From Bacillus testis (GTDB taxonomy: Bacteria > Bacillota > Bacilli > Bacillales > DSM-1321): a stretch of 60,040 bases of DNA. The notes beneath the pieces were generated by a model that was not told where the DNA came from, made no database searches, and was given only the letters and a program-made list of their open reading frames with translations. The translations under genes were made by a program, and so were the position numbers. This document shows, in pieces, positions 1-9,000 of the stretch. How positions within the stretch are numbered: position 1 is the first letter of the stretch; each line of letters starts with the position of its first letter. The stretch is from the NCBI RefSeq assembly GCF_001243895.1, contig NZ_LN851186.1, positions 396,352 through 456,391 of the forward strand, written 5' to 3'.

Positions 1-25
1 CCGCCATGGATCGGCGGTTTTTTTT
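1..25 (+). terminator. Intrinsic terminator of a gene left of the window
   Basis: CCGCC...GGCGG arms are followed by a run of eight T on the + strand, so this ends a + strand transcript whose gene lies outside the window. The stop codon of the neighbouring minus-strand gene lies directly beside it. Confidence 0.6.
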
Positions 26-1440
26 CATGAATGGGCAGGTGTTTTCGTGTCGTTTACCCAACGGGAATACCCGCCGAGCTGGTTATTGATATCGGTGATT
101 CCGTTTGCCTGCAGAATAGAAGCGGCAATGGCAGACCGTACACCGGAACCGCATTGTACCATAATCGGTTTATCTTGTTCCACCTCATCGATATGCTGCG
201 GGAGATCGCCGAGCATGATATGCTGAGCACCTTTTATATGTCCTTCCTTCCACTCTGCTTCTGTCCGGACATCCAATACATGCACTTCCCCATCTGCAAC
301 TTTCTTTTCCATTTCAGATGGCGTTACATTTGTGTAGCCTTCCAATTGAGGAGCTGTTTTAAGAAGGCTTTCAATATCGCCTAAGGCGGTGAATCGATCA
401 GCTCCGATGGAATAAAGGGCCGTTTTGATTTCTTCCAATTCTGCCGCATGGCCAAGTATATAAAGAGGTTTGCCGTAATCGACCAGCCATCCTGCCCAAT
501 TGGCAAATCCTTTATTCAATGGGATATTGATTGTTCCTGGAATATGCCCTCTAGAAAACTCATCGGCAGGGCGCGTGTCGATGACTTGCCCTTCATTGGA
601 AAGGATATGGTCAAGCTCTTGATAGGAAGTGAACAGATAGATTTCCGGCAAATCCTTAAGCAAGCATGCGCCTTCTTTATTTACTTTTTTCATGCGCGAA
701 AAATAATGCGGTGGTTCCGGCTGTCCTTCCAAAAGGGCAGCGGTGAACGAATCCTGCTTGTTCTCCTTGAATGCCCAATTGAACCGCTTTTCATATCCGA
801 CTGTTGTGGTTGGAATCGCGCCCAGAGATTTACCGCACGCGCTTCCTGCTCCATGCCCCGGCCAGATTTGAAGAAAATCGGGCAGTTGCTTACTTTTTTG
901 AATGGATTGAAACATATCCGCCGCGCCTTTTTTCGAAGAACCCTTTGCTTGGGCGGCTTTTTCCAACAAATCGGGCCGGCCGATATCTCCGACAAAGATA
1001 AAATCGCCAGTGAAGATGCCCATTGGTTCATCGGCTTTTCCTCCTGTATCCGTAAGCAGGAAGGAGAGGCTTTCCGGTGTATGGCCCGGCGTATGGATAA
1101 CTTCGAATTTGATTTTGCCTATGTGGAATACACTGCCATCCTTTAACAATTCGACTTTCCAATCAGACAACTGCTGATACTTCCAGTCTGCATCTCCTTC
1201 ATCCGATAAATAGAGAGTAGATCCGCAATGGTGGGCCAGTTCTCGTGAACCGGATACGAAATCTGCATGGATATGTGTCTCAACTGCCCCTGTAATGGTG
1301 AACCCTTCTTTGGCTGCTGTCTCAAGATACGGCTGGATGTTTCTCATCGGATCAATGACCAATGCCTCGCCTGTTGCCTGACAGCCAACCATATAGGAAG
1401 CCTGGGCCAATTTTTCATCGTAATAATAACGCAATAGCAT
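25..1440 (-). CDS. CstB-like persulfide dioxygenase-rhodanese fusion
   Basis: 471 aa. The N-terminal half is a metallo-beta-lactamase fold of the ETHE1/persulfide dioxygenase type: THIHADF (residues 55-61) and HTPGHTPES (116-124) carry the metal ligands, and Phe replaces the last His of HxHxDH, as expected for the mononuclear Fe enzymes. Two rhodanese-like domains follow. The first (about 280-350) has no active Cys; the last has CGSGVRS with Cys430. This MBL, inactive rhodanese, active rhodanese order is that of staphylococcal CstB, which oxidises persulfides to thiosulfate in the cytoplasm. Start is the ATG 7 nt behind AAAGGAGG. An operator-like ATAC...GTAT element sits upstream, and a second rhodanese plus two glutaredoxins lie 3 kb away. 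The family is clear; the exact substrate is inferred. Confidence 0.85.
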   Translation of the reverse strand: MLLRYYYDEKLAQASYMVGCQATGEALVIDPMRNIQPYLETAAKEGFTITGAVETHIHADFVSGSRELAHHCGSTLYLSDEGDADWKYQQLSDWKVELLKDGSVFHIGKIKFEVIHTPGHTPESLSFLLTDTGGKADEPMGIFTGDFIFVGDIGRPDLLEKAAQAKGSSKKGAADMFQSIQKSKQLPDFLQIWPGHGAGSACGKSLGAIPTTTVGYEKRFNWAFKENKQDSFTAALLEGQPEPPHYFSRMKKVNKEGACLLKDLPEIYLFTSYQELDHILSNEGQVIDTRPADEFSRGHIPGTINIPLNKGFANWAGWLVDYGKPLYILGHAAELEEIKTALYSIGADRFTALGDIESLLKTAPQLEGYTNVTPSEMEKKVADGEVHVLDVRTEAEWKEGHIKGAQHIMLGDLPQHIDEVEQDKPIMVQCGSGVRSAIAASILQANGITDINNQLGGYSRWVNDTKTPAHS

Positions 1441-1470
1441 AGCAATTCCTCCTTTGACGTGTTTGTTTAT

Positions 1471-1486
1471 ATACTCTACCCGGTAT
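1471..1486. promoter_or_regulatory. CsoR/CstR-like operator candidate upstream of the cstB-like gene
   Basis: ATACTCTACCCGGTAT is an imperfect ATAC...GTAT inverted repeat. It overlaps a minus-strand TATATA-type -10 element and lies about 30 bp from the start codon. It resembles the better-formed site at 4049-4064. Assignment to the persulfide sensor CstR is inference; no such regulator is in the window. Confidence 0.4.
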
Positions 1487-1736
1487 GTTGGGAGGGAAAC
1501 ACGGGAAGGAAGAAAAGAAAGAGCCGGCTTAAGAATCCATAAAACCAGACGATAGTATTATTAGATTATTTAGTGGCTAAAGAACGGATCTAACGAATGG
1601 CCGCTTAGGAATGAACGTCCTAAATAATCAAAGTTTCACTTCGTTGGAAACGATTGCAATGAGAGGGACGACCAGTGTTTGGCTGTATAAAAGAACAAAC
1701 TATAAGAATAAAGGTAGAGAGGGGTATACGGTTAAT

Positions 1737-2597
1737 ATGGTGAATGTAGAGACAAAGGCAAAAGAAATGTCTATTTTGGAAGCATTTATAATGGTAGCTC
1801 CTTACTTGAATAAATTAGTGCAGGACGATATTACAGTTAGTGTCTATGATACCGAGAAGCTGAAGATTTCTGTCCCGGCAGAGACCTTTTCACTCAATCT
1901 AAAGCCCGGAGAAGCTTTACGGGATGGAGATATCCTGGCAACGGCAATCCGCCAGGACCGTGAGATGACTGGTATGGTGGGGGAAGAAATGTTTGGTGTG
2001 TCTTTTTCGAGCAAGGTATTGCCGCTTAAAGATAGCAATGGCACGGTGATAGGCGGCGTGGGGGTCGGCTCCAGCCTAGAATATGTAACTCAACTGAATG
2101 GAGTGGTGGAGAACTTATCCGCTATTGTGGGGGAAACGGCTGCCAGCCTAGAGGAAATTAATAGTTCAGCGGCTGTATTGGCAACGAGGATGGAGGATAT
2201 CACACACCAAATGGTAGAGGTCAGCTCGGGAGCGGAACAAATAGGTTTGATTTCCAAGGTCGTTAAGGCGGTATCCGACCAAAGCAATCTGCTCGGTTTG
2301 AACGCTGCGATCGAGGCTGCACGCGCTGGGGAAGCCGGCAGGGGGTTCTCTGTTGTAGCGGACGAAATCCGAAAGCTCGCCACCAATTCGAAAGAGCAGG
2401 TGACACAAATCGATTCCATCACAAAGAACATCCAAAAAGCCATCGAAAACCTGGATTCAGCTTTCAATGGCATTAATCAGTTTACAGAACAGCAGGCGAT
2501 GGCCATTGAACAAATTTCCGAAACAGTGAAGGAAATCAGTTCAACAGCTGATAACTTAGCTTCCTATGTAGTTAAGAAGATGGATGCTTCACTATAA
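1737..2597 (+). CDS. yfmS: Soluble methyl-accepting chemotaxis-type transducer (YfmS-like)
   Basis: From ATG 1737 the protein is 286 aa, the length I recall for B. subtilis YfmS, a membrane-free chemotaxis transducer. It has no hydrophobic segment. The N-terminal ~130 residues form a small sensory domain; the C-terminal half carries the conserved signalling hairpin, with [20 protein letters not shown] followed by [15 protein letters not shown], the CheA/CheW contact tip. The longer frame back to 1611 starts in non-conserved sequence without a ribosome site, while GAGAGGGG precedes 1737. It probably feeds a cytoplasmic signal into the chemotaxis array. The ligand is unknown. It stands alone between unrelated genes. 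Confidence 0.75.
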   Translation: MVNVETKAKEMSILEAFIMVAPYLNKLVQDDITVSVYDTEKLKISVPAETFSLNLKPGEALRDGDILATAIRQDREMTGMVGEEMFGVSFSSKVLPLKDSNGTVIGGVGVGSSLEYVTQLNGVVENLSAIVGETAASLEEINSSAAVLATRMEDITHQMVEVSSGAEQIGLISKVVKAVSDQSNLLGLNAAIEAARAGEAGRGFSVVADEIRKLATNSKEQVTQIDSITKNIQKAIENLDSAFNGINQFTEQQAMAIEQISETVKEISSTADNLASYVVKKMDASL

Positions 2598-2706
2598 AGG
2601 AATGAACTGCAGAGGGAAAGCTATATAGATTTTTTTGTGTGAATTGGCTGAATGGTCTGCAAATATGTCATAATGGACTAGCGACCAAAAGAAATGGACA
2701 AGGAGC

Positions 2707-3933
2707 ATGGCTTCCTATCTAGTGAATGAAAGGTGTTTGGCCAAATTGATCACATTACAATTGAAGAAAAAATATAGCGATAAAATACGTAAGGGATACC
2801 CGCTGCTGGAGAAAGAAGCAGTTAGCGTGCCTGAAAAGCTGAAAGATGAAGGACAATTGCTCCAACTGGTGGATGAACATCACCACTATCTTGCTACTGC
2901 CTACTACGGCAATCAAAATAAAGGGCTGGGATGGGTACTGACAGACTGCAAAGAAGAAAAGATCGACCATGCCTTTTTTAGCCGTAAGTTCGCTGCAGCA
3001 ATCAACCTCCGCAAGCAGCTGTACCAAGATGAACAGACGACTGCCTTCAGGGTGTTCAATGGGGAAGGCGACGGAATCGGCGGGATCACGATTGATTATT
3101 ATGACGGTTTTTATATGATCCAATGGTACAGCAAGGGAATCTATTCATTCCGTGCCGACATATTGTCCGCGCTTAAAGAAACAGTCCATTATATCGGCAT
3201 CTATGAAAAGAAACGCTTTGACAGCAAAGGCCAATACGTAGAAGACGATGATTTTGTGGCAGGGGAACGAGGTTCATTCCCGTTAATTGTGAAAGAGAAT
3301 GGCGTGAATTTTGCCGTGTACCTGAACGATGGCGCCATGACCGGCATCTTCCTTGACCAGCGGGAAGTGCGGAAAGCGATCAAGGAGCGGTATTCTGCCA
3401 GTGCGGAAGTATTGAATATGTTCTCCTATACAGGCGCTTTTTCAGTGAACGCTGCTCTTGGAGGCGCCCGGATGACTACCAGTGTAGACGTGGCCAACCG
3501 CAGCCGTGCCAAGACAGAAGAACAATTTAATGTGAATGGCATTGATCCTAAAACACAGCAGATTGTGGTGGACGATGTTTTTCAATATTTCAAATATGCG
3601 GCCCGCAAACAGCGAAGCTTTGATTTAGTCATCCTCGATCCGCCGAGCTTTGCTAAAACAAAAAAACGAACGTTCAGTGCGGCCAAGGATTATAAGGAAC
3701 TATTGAAGGAAACAATCGCCATTACCAAAAATGAGGGGGTCATCGTGGCATCCACCAATAGCTCGGCATTCAACATGAAGCATTTCAAAGGGTTCATCCA
3801 AACAGCCTGCAAAGAAATGAATGCCAAGTATACGATTCTCGAAGAATACAGTTTACCGTCCGATTTTAAGCATATCCGGTCATTCCCGGAAGGAAATTAC
3901 TTAAAGGTTGTCTTCATCCGTGTGAACAAATAG
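2707..3933 (+). CDS. RlmI-family class I SAM-dependent rRNA (cytosine) methyltransferase (YwbD-like)
   Basis: 408 aa. It has an N-terminal PUA-like region (about 10-70), the RlmI central domain with GEGDGIGGITIDYY, and a C-terminal Rossmann methyltransferase: motif I around EVLNMFSYTGAFSVNAA and the catalytic-loop motif LDPPSFAKTK. This matches the E. coli RlmI (m5C1962 of 23S rRNA) family and B. subtilis YwbD. The ribosome site AAGGAG almost touches the chosen ATG, so a TTG some 40-50 bp downstream could be the real start. Base specificity is inferred from the family. Confidence 0.8.
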   Translation: MASYLVNERCLAKLITLQLKKKYSDKIRKGYPLLEKEAVSVPEKLKDEGQLLQLVDEHHHYLATAYYGNQNKGLGWVLTDCKEEKIDHAFFSRKFAAAINLRKQLYQDEQTTAFRVFNGEGDGIGGITIDYYDGFYMIQWYSKGIYSFRADILSALKETVHYIGIYEKKRFDSKGQYVEDDDFVAGERGSFPLIVKENGVNFAVYLNDGAMTGIFLDQREVRKAIKERYSASAEVLNMFSYTGAFSVNAALGGARMTTSVDVANRSRAKTEEQFNVNGIDPKTQQIVVDDVFQYFKYAARKQRSFDLVILDPPSFAKTKKRTFSAAKDYKELLKETIAITKNEGVIVASTNSSAFNMKHFKGFIQTACKEMNAKYTILEEYSLPSDFKHIRSFPEGNYLKVVFIRVNK

Positions 3934-4048
3934 ACGGCAAGTATCTTATCTGATAACGAGTATGATTGTGTAACAATAGGAAAAAGGGTGCGGTGCAAAC
4001 TGCGCCCTTTACATAGATGTAATCCCTGAGCAAAATAGTGGGCCGAAT

Positions 4049-4067
4049 ATACCCCAGGTGGTATAAT
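4049..4067 (+). promoter_or_regulatory. Extended -10 promoter overlapped by a CsoR/CstR-like operator
   Basis: ATACCCCAGGTGGTAT (4049-4064) is a near-perfect inverted repeat that fits the ATACCCC/GGGGTAT logic of CsoR-family operators, of which CstR senses persulfide. TGGTATAAT (4059-4067) is an extended -10 element inside it, so repressor binding would block polymerase at the glutaredoxin-rhodanese cluster starting at 4117. Confidence 0.6.
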
Positions 4068-4116
4068 ATATGTATATTAACAGTTAGGTAGTATTCCTGC
4101 TTGAAGGAGGGGCACA

Positions 4117-4350
4117 GTGAAAAACGTAACAGTGTACTCTATGTCCAATTGCGCGTATTGTGATGTGCTGAAGCAGTTTTTAAATCGTGAGGGAATTGAA
4201 TACAAAGAAGTGTCGGTGGACCGCCAGCCTGATTTGGTGCAAATGCTGCTGAATTCCTCCGGACAGATGGGACTCCCGCAGACTGAGATTGAGGGACAAT
4301 GGATTGTTGGCTACCATCCGGATAGCATCTTGAAAGCACTGGATGCCTGA
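4117..4350 (+). CDS. Glutaredoxin-like protein, CAYC active site
   Basis: 77 aa, the minimal glutaredoxin/NrdH fold. The redox motif CAYC is at residues 12-15, followed by the cis-proline segment GLPQTEI and the GQWIVGYHP glutathione-site-like segment. GAAGGAGG precedes the ATG. It leads a cluster with a single-domain rhodanese and a second, related glutaredoxin. Bacilli mostly use bacillithiol, so the natural thiol partner is uncertain; context and operator suggest reduction or transfer of persulfide sulfur rather than deoxyribonucleotide synthesis. Confidence 0.8.
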   Translation: MKNVTVYSMSNCAYCDVLKQFLNREGIEYKEVSVDRQPDLVQMLLNSSGQMGLPQTEIEGQWIVGYHPDSILKALDA

Positions 4351-4472
4351 AATCTGGCTAATCGATGCAGGAAAGCGTAAAATAGGAAAAAGAAACCATT
4401 GGTAGAAAAGGTTATTTATTGGGTAAAGGATGTAAAGCCTTAAAAAAGTAAATGATGTTGAAGGAGGAATTG

Positions 4473-4772
4473 ATGATGAAAGAAATATCAGCAAAAGAAG
4501 TAGAAGAGTTAGTGAGCAAGGGTACAAACCCAACAATTATTGACGTGCGCGAAGATGACGAAGTAGCACAGGGGAAAATCCCGGGGGCAAAGCATATCGC
4601 ATTGGGCACCATTCCAGAACGTGTGAATGAATTAGATCCTGGTAAAGAATATATTATGGTATGCCGTTCCGGCGGAAGAAGCGGGAAGGCCACACAATAC
4701 TTGGAGCAGCAAGGTTATAAAGTCACCAATATGACTGGCGGCATGCTTGCATGGGAAGGCCCTACAGAGTAA
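4473..4772 (+). CDS. Single-domain rhodanese sulfurtransferase
   Basis: About 99 aa. The rhodanese fold is marked by PTIIDVREDDEVAQGKIPGA and the active loop CRSGGRS, whose Cys (residue ~66) would carry the persulfide. AAGGAGG at 4461-4467 sits 5-8 nt from ATG 4473/4476, which rules out the longer frame from 4452. It lies between two glutaredoxin genes in one direction and is probably co-transcribed with them from the promoter at 4059. Function: moving sulfane sulfur between thiols, most likely in persulfide homeostasis with the CstB-like enzyme nearby. Confidence 0.85.
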   Translation: MMKEISAKEVEELVSKGTNPTIIDVREDDEVAQGKIPGAKHIALGTIPERVNELDPGKEYIMVCRSGGRSGKATQYLEQQGYKVTNMTGGMLAWEGPTE

Positions 4773-4826
4773 GCGCAAACTGTGTTTCCGTCTGGAAAAA
4801 CATATTATTTTGAGGAGGGTATAATT

Positions 4827-5060
4827 ATGAATGATGTAACAATCTACACAACTACAACTTGCCCTTATTGCACAATGATGAAAAATTTCTTGAATGAAAA
4901 CCACGTTGCATATAAAGAAGTAAATGTAAGCAAACATCCGGAACAAATGCAAAAACTGGTTCAAACAACCGGACAGATGGGGGTTCCACAAACGAACATA
5001 AATGGCCAATGGATATTAGGGTTCGACCCTCAGTCAGCCATGCAGTATCTTCGTGGATAA
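4827..5060 (+). CDS. Glutaredoxin, CPYC active site
   Basis: 77 aa, co-directional with the preceding rhodanese and 54 bp downstream of it. The classic glutaredoxin motif CPYC is at residues 12-15, with the cis-proline segment GVPQTNI and GQWILGFDP. It is clearly related to the first glutaredoxin of the cluster (4117-4350), with the same length and the same GQMG-PQT-GQW skeleton, so the pair arose by duplication. GAGGAGGG precedes ATG 4827; the longer frame from 4782 lacks a ribosome site. A strong terminator follows. Confidence 0.85.
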   Translation: MNDVTIYTTTTCPYCTMMKNFLNENHVAYKEVNVSKHPEQMQKLVQTTGQMGVPQTNINGQWILGFDPQSAMQYLRG

Positions 5061-5070
5061 TGGATGAATC

Positions 5071-5103
5071 AAGAACGCCGGATAAGACCGGCGTTCTTTT
5101 TAT
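5071..5103 (+). terminator. Terminator of the glutaredoxin-rhodanese cluster
   Basis: AAGAACGCCGG and its complement form a GC-rich hairpin followed by five T. Confidence 0.85.
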
Positions 5104-5135
5104 ATGTTTTCTTATAAATATCTTTGCACTTAATC

Positions 5136-5168
5136 AAAAAGGGCTCAACGTAATTGAGCCCTTTTAAG
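5136..5168 (-). terminator. Terminator of gapN
   Basis: AAAAAGGGCTCA...TGAGCCCTTTT hairpin just past the gapN stop. The A-run on the + strand reads as a U-run for the minus-strand transcript. Confidence 0.8.
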
Positions 5169-5182
5169 CGAAGATAGTTTCA

Positions 5183-6646
5183 TTATTTGTTCAGATTAAT
5201 TACTGTTGATTTAAGTCTTGTCATTGCTTCAATCGAATATCTGATCCCTTGGACACCAACACCGGAATTCTTGATGCCTGAGAATGGGAAATGGTCCGGC
5301 CCTCTCTCCGTTTTGTTGTTCACTTGGACGGAACCGACCTCTAATTTGTTTGCTACATAAAACGCGTCATTTATGTTATTTGTAAAGACAGATGATTGCA
5401 ATCCGTACTCGGATTCGTTCGCAATCGTGATTGCTTCTTCTGCATCTTTAACTCTGATGACAGGCAATACCGGGCCAAATGGCTCTTCCCAAGCCACTCT
5501 CATTTCTTTCGTTACATCATCAATTAAAGTTGGATAAATTAAATTGCCTTCCCGTTTTCCTCCGACAATTACCTTACCGCCCAATTCAACTGCATCAGTG
5601 ATTAGTCCTTCGACGAAATCTGCGCTGTTGGCATCAATTAACGGAACCACATCGGCGGCTTCCAGTTCCAATGGATTTCCAACCTTCAGCTTTTCCATTT
5701 CTATTTTAATCTTATTGACTAATGCATCCGCTACTTCGTCGACAACCAATACTCTTTTTATTGCTGTGCATCTTTGTCCTGAGTAGGCAAAAGCCCCAGA
5801 TACAATGTTCTTGGCCGTTAAATCTAAATCTGCATCTTTCAATACGATTGCAGCGTCTTTTCCTCCAAGCTCCATTAGGACATGAATCATCTTGGACATT
5901 TGTGAAATTCTTGCCCCGATTTCAGAGCTTCCAGTGAAGTTGATGAAACTGATATCAGGATGTGTAACAACATAGTCGCCGATCACGCTGCCTTTTCCTG
6001 TGACCGTGTTGATTACGCCTGGTGGCAAGCCTGCCTCTTCGAAGATTTTAACCAAATACAATCCGCTTAAACTTCCTTGTGTTGCAGGTTTGAAAACGAC
6101 GGTATTTCCGCCCACTAGTGCCGGTGCTATTTTGGATGCGGCTAAATTAACCGGATAGTTAAATGGTGATATAGCCAAAACGACCCCTAAAGGCTCTCTA
6201 GTTACCATGCCAATCTTATTTTTGTTTCCTCCTGGGAATGTATCGCCTTGGAGATGTTCTCCTTGTATGGTTTTGGCTGTATCCGCTGTGAACCGAATTA
6301 AATCTGCTGTTCGAAGCACTTCTGATTTGGCGCTTTTCTTATCTTTCGCTACTTCCATCATAACCAATTCTGCTAAGTGATCTGCTTGTTCTTCCAGAAG
6401 GCTCGCTACTTTATATAACAGTTCGACCCTCGTATGCATTGGGATAAGTCTCCACTGTTTTTGGGCTTCCTTACTATTTTTGATAGCTTCATCCACTTCT
6501 TCTTTAGTCATAGCAGGCACTTTTCCTAAAGAAGAGTTAGTTAAAGGGGAGAAGATTTCTATGTAATCTCCATTTTCGCTTTCCTTCCATTGTCCATTCA
6601 ATAATTTTTTACACTCATTGTTTGAATTCTTTATCTCGTTGATCAT
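5183..6646 (-). CDS. gapN: Non-phosphorylating NADP-dependent glyceraldehyde-3-phosphate dehydrogenase
   Basis: 487 aa aldehyde dehydrogenase closely following streptococcal GapN: REPLGVVLAISPFNYPVNLA, the glutamate base in MELGGKDAAIVL, the catalytic Cys in SGQRCTA, and the C-terminal FPFSGIKNSGVGVQGI with YSIEAMT. GapN oxidises glyceraldehyde-3-phosphate straight to 3-phosphoglycerate, yielding NADPH and bypassing the ATP-forming steps of glycolysis. The start follows AAAGAGGT. The gene stands alone with its own terminator and a long upstream region containing competing hairpins. Family match is strong; cofactor preference is inferred from it. Confidence 0.9.
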   Translation of the reverse strand: MINEIKNSNNECKKLLNGQWKESENGDYIEIFSPLTNSSLGKVPAMTKEEVDEAIKNSKEAQKQWRLIPMHTRVELLYKVASLLEEQADHLAELVMMEVAKDKKSAKSEVLRTADLIRFTADTAKTIQGEHLQGDTFPGGNKNKIGMVTREPLGVVLAISPFNYPVNLAASKIAPALVGGNTVVFKPATQGSLSGLYLVKIFEEAGLPPGVINTVTGKGSVIGDYVVTHPDISFINFTGSSEIGARISQMSKMIHVLMELGGKDAAIVLKDADLDLTAKNIVSGAFAYSGQRCTAIKRVLVVDEVADALVNKIKIEMEKLKVGNPLELEAADVVPLIDANSADFVEGLITDAVELGGKVIVGGKREGNLIYPTLIDDVTKEMRVAWEEPFGPVLPVIRVKDAEEAITIANESEYGLQSSVFTNNINDAFYVANKLEVGSVQVNNKTERGPDHFPFSGIKNSGVGVQGIRYSIEAMTRLKSTVINLNK

Positions 6647-7128
6647 TTAATTTACCTCTTTTGTTAAAATTTAGAACCATCGTCAGTAATGGCGTATTTA
6701 AACCTTTTTTCAGCTACTTGTGTGTTTCGCCATTACGAGCACCGCCTTACTGCCATTTTTCTTGGCCATCGGTTGGTTTTATAATGGCTAAAATGGGATT
6801 TCAGCTCCGGAAACCCTTAATAAAGGATAGCTTGCACTGTTTCTCTTTAAGATTCCCTTATGTTTGGAATATAATTTTAAAGGAGAGCAATTTATTTACA
6901 TAAGTAACAGTTTCCATAGCAACTGTTTTGGAGTTATGTATGATCGATTGTTCAATAAACAATTCCTTTACTTGTTTTTAGTGCGCATGATTACTGCTGA
7001 TTTTTGATCTATCATACAATAAATACGGGGATGCTAAAAGGGATATACTTTTCCTCTTCCTTTTGTGATTTCCATACTAATACCCTAACAATTGTATCCG
7101 TCATTTGCAATAATTAATATTTTAGAAT
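6647..7128 (-). promoter_or_regulatory. Long gapN upstream region with alternative inverted repeats
   Basis: No gene is visible here. GTAATGGCG (6686-6694) can pair with CGCCATTAC (6728-6736), and the same middle segment can pair instead with TAATGGC at 6782-6788, giving mutually exclusive hairpins if this is transcribed as the gapN leader. Further up, AACAGTT...AACTGTT (6905-6927) is a 7-bp inverted repeat that could be an operator. I recognise no known riboswitch. Confidence 0.4.
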
Positions 7129-7170
7129 AATAAAAAAGCCCATATACGTTTAAAATCACGTATGAGCTTC
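7129..7170 (-). terminator. Terminator of the serine hydrolase gene
   Basis: Read on the minus strand, AGCTCATACGT and ACGTATATGGGCTT form a hairpin followed by TTTTTT. Confidence 0.65.
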
Positions 7171-7287
7171 AGTGATCTAATGCCTGTTTTAATTTGATTT
7201 CGTTTTATGTGAAGGTTCTAAGAATGATGATTCTAGAGCTAATGATCTAAGGCATTACCAGGCAGTAAAAAGTCCGGGCATCAAGCT

Positions 7288-8316
7288 TTAGGTAGACCGC
7301 GGGGAAAGGCCCGCCAATGCGCAAACGGCAACCGAGTCGCCAAAAGTACGGACATCTTCCAGATAGTCGTATCCAGGCGTGGAGCCAAGCCTATTGAACA
7401 TTCGGACCGCACACAGTTCTAGAGAAGGGATGACCAAAAGCGTCACACCTGTATAGCCGAGGATTTGATAAGAGCCATCCGGAACCCGGGGACCAATCTC
7501 TGACCGCTTTCGATCGCCATCTTTTACGAACCATAAACATCCGTTTCTTGGATCATCTGCGGGTATGCCCTCTGGAGTATGCAGCGAGGTTGCCAACTTA
7601 ATAATCGGTTCAGGAACAAGCTGGCTTTCGTTTATTCTTCCTTTTTTTAGATGAAGATAGCCCCAAAAAGCCAGTTCCCGCGGAGAGACATACATATTCA
7701 TTTGGCTGCCGTCTGTATTGTCTGCAAGTGCAAAAGGCGGATAGTCATCCTCTGACAGCACTTTAACCATGTTGGGGCTGGCAATTGATTGCCAGCCTGT
7801 ATGTTTGAAGCCTAGGGACTTAAATACGGGTCTGACTATATCTTGGATCGATAAGCCAGATGTTTTCTTGATTATCTTGTCTAACAAATGAATATTGATG
7901 CCCCGGTAAGCCCAGCCAGTGCCCGGGGCAAATTCCCGGGCCATTGTTTCTCCTGTTTTTTGAAGTCCATGAGTATGTGTCAATAGATGGCGGATTGTCA
8001 CTCCTTCAAGCATGCTCGCAGGCAGATCATCTATATAGGTTGTTGCTAAATCATCTAAACGATCAATAAAGCCATTAACCACACAGTAGGCAGCAGCATA
8101 GCCGATATAGCACTTTCTGACCGAAGCCACATAAAATTGGTAGTCCATAGCTGGGGGAGCCATGGCTTTTTCGATTGTGCCCCAGTATTTCTCGGCCGCT
8201 ATGTTATCCTTATGAATAACAATACAGGCTGCTGCTGAGGCCTTTAATTGTTCATAACTGCTTTGGACATGTTCCAGCACTGGCTGGAATTGATTGGTTT
8301 CCTTTTTCTCTAACAT
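7288..8316 (-). CDS. Serine hydrolase of the beta-lactamase/esterase (class C-like) family
   Basis: 342 aa without a signal peptide or membrane segment, so probably cytoplasmic. The SxxK nucleophile motif is SVRK (about residues 65-68), a Tyr-containing YRGIN motif lies near 150, and a C-terminal GYTG replaces the usual KTG/HxG box. These are the marks of the beta-lactamase-fold esterase/D-aminopeptidase group rather than a secreted antibiotic-degrading beta-lactamase. Substrate unknown. The gene is monocistronic, with its own terminator. Confidence 0.7.
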   Translation of the reverse strand: MLEKKETNQFQPVLEHVQSSYEQLKASAAACIVIHKDNIAAEKYWGTIEKAMAPPAMDYQFYVASVRKCYIGYAAAYCVVNGFIDRLDDLATTYIDDLPASMLEGVTIRHLLTHTHGLQKTGETMAREFAPGTGWAYRGINIHLLDKIIKKTSGLSIQDIVRPVFKSLGFKHTGWQSIASPNMVKVLSEDDYPPFALADNTDGSQMNMYVSPRELAFWGYLHLKKGRINESQLVPEPIIKLATSLHTPEGIPADDPRNGCLWFVKDGDRKRSEIGPRVPDGSYQILGYTGVTLLVIPSLELCAVRMFNRLGSTPGYDYLEDVRTFGDSVAVCALAGLSPRST

Positions 8317-8412
8317 CCCATCATCCTTTGTTCCGATTTAAGAGCATTTGGAGCCGTTATTCAGGTTGCTTCTCTAATTAGACTTCGGAACCGGCGGATA
8401 AATATCCTTTTT

Positions 8413-9000
8413 TTATGTCATGCAAAAGGAGGCAATCGTACCGGAAATCTTGTCTAAGTGCAGTTGTCTTTCTTCATTGCTTAAGTCGTGTATGCCTGCC
8501 AAGATGAAATGCTGCACGACTTCAATACCGCAATATCCGAGGATCCCTTGGTCGATCGTATGGCGCATGTTTTCGCTCAAACCGCGGATGGCCAATGATT
8601 TTTCCGTATCGCCGGCGGTTTCAATGACGAATGCTTTTTTGCCTTTTAGAAGTCCGGCCGGCCCTTCCAAGGTCGATTGAAAAGCGAAGCCGGAAGACAG
8701 GACGCGGTCGAAGTAACCTTTCAGAATGGCAGGTGCCGCATACCACCACGTCGGATAGATAAAATAAAGGACATCCGCCCAGTCGATATAGTCTTGTTCT
8801 TTCGCTATATCTTTGGAATAAGATAATTCCTTGAATCCCCGAATTTCATCCTGTGTCAGCACTGGGCTGAAAGAAAGGCGATAAAGATCCCTGATTTCGA
8901 CTGGCTGGCCCTGATTCTGCAATTGAGTGCAGATGGTTTTCAGGATAGCCCCATTGAAGCTGTCCTGGGATGGATGGGCAAAAACGATCAGATGTTTCAT
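8413..9000 (-). CDS. Flavodoxin-fold NAD(P)H:quinone oxidoreductase
   Basis: 195 aa. MKHLIVFAHPSQDSFN at the N-terminus is the FMN phosphate-binding loop of the NQO/MdaB/KefG family, and YFIYPTWWYAAPAILKGYFD is the conserved central segment. Such FMN/FAD enzymes reduce quinones by two electrons in the cytosol, avoiding semiquinone radicals. The start follows AAAAGGAGGAAG. No operon partners; the quinone-detoxifying mhqED pair is 17 kb away. Exact substrate unknown. Confidence 0.8.
   Translation of the reverse strand: MKHLIVFAHPSQDSFNGAILKTICTQLQNQGQPVEIRDLYRLSFSPVLTQDEIRGFKELSYSKDIAKEQDYIDWADVLYFIYPTWWYAAPAILKGYFDRVLSSGFAFQSTLEGPAGLLKGKKAFVIETAGDTEKSLAIRGLSENMRHTIDQGILGYCGIEVVQHFILAGIHDLSNEERQLHLDKISGTIASFCMT

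Noticed and set aside
448..1146. Long open frame on the + strand opposite the CstB-like gene
   Set aside because: Pure antisense shadow with no family signature; the minus-strand protein has full catalytic motifs.
6661..6903. 80-aa open frame in the gapN upstream region
   Set aside because: No ribosome site, no recognisable motif, and it overlaps the leader hairpins on the other strand.
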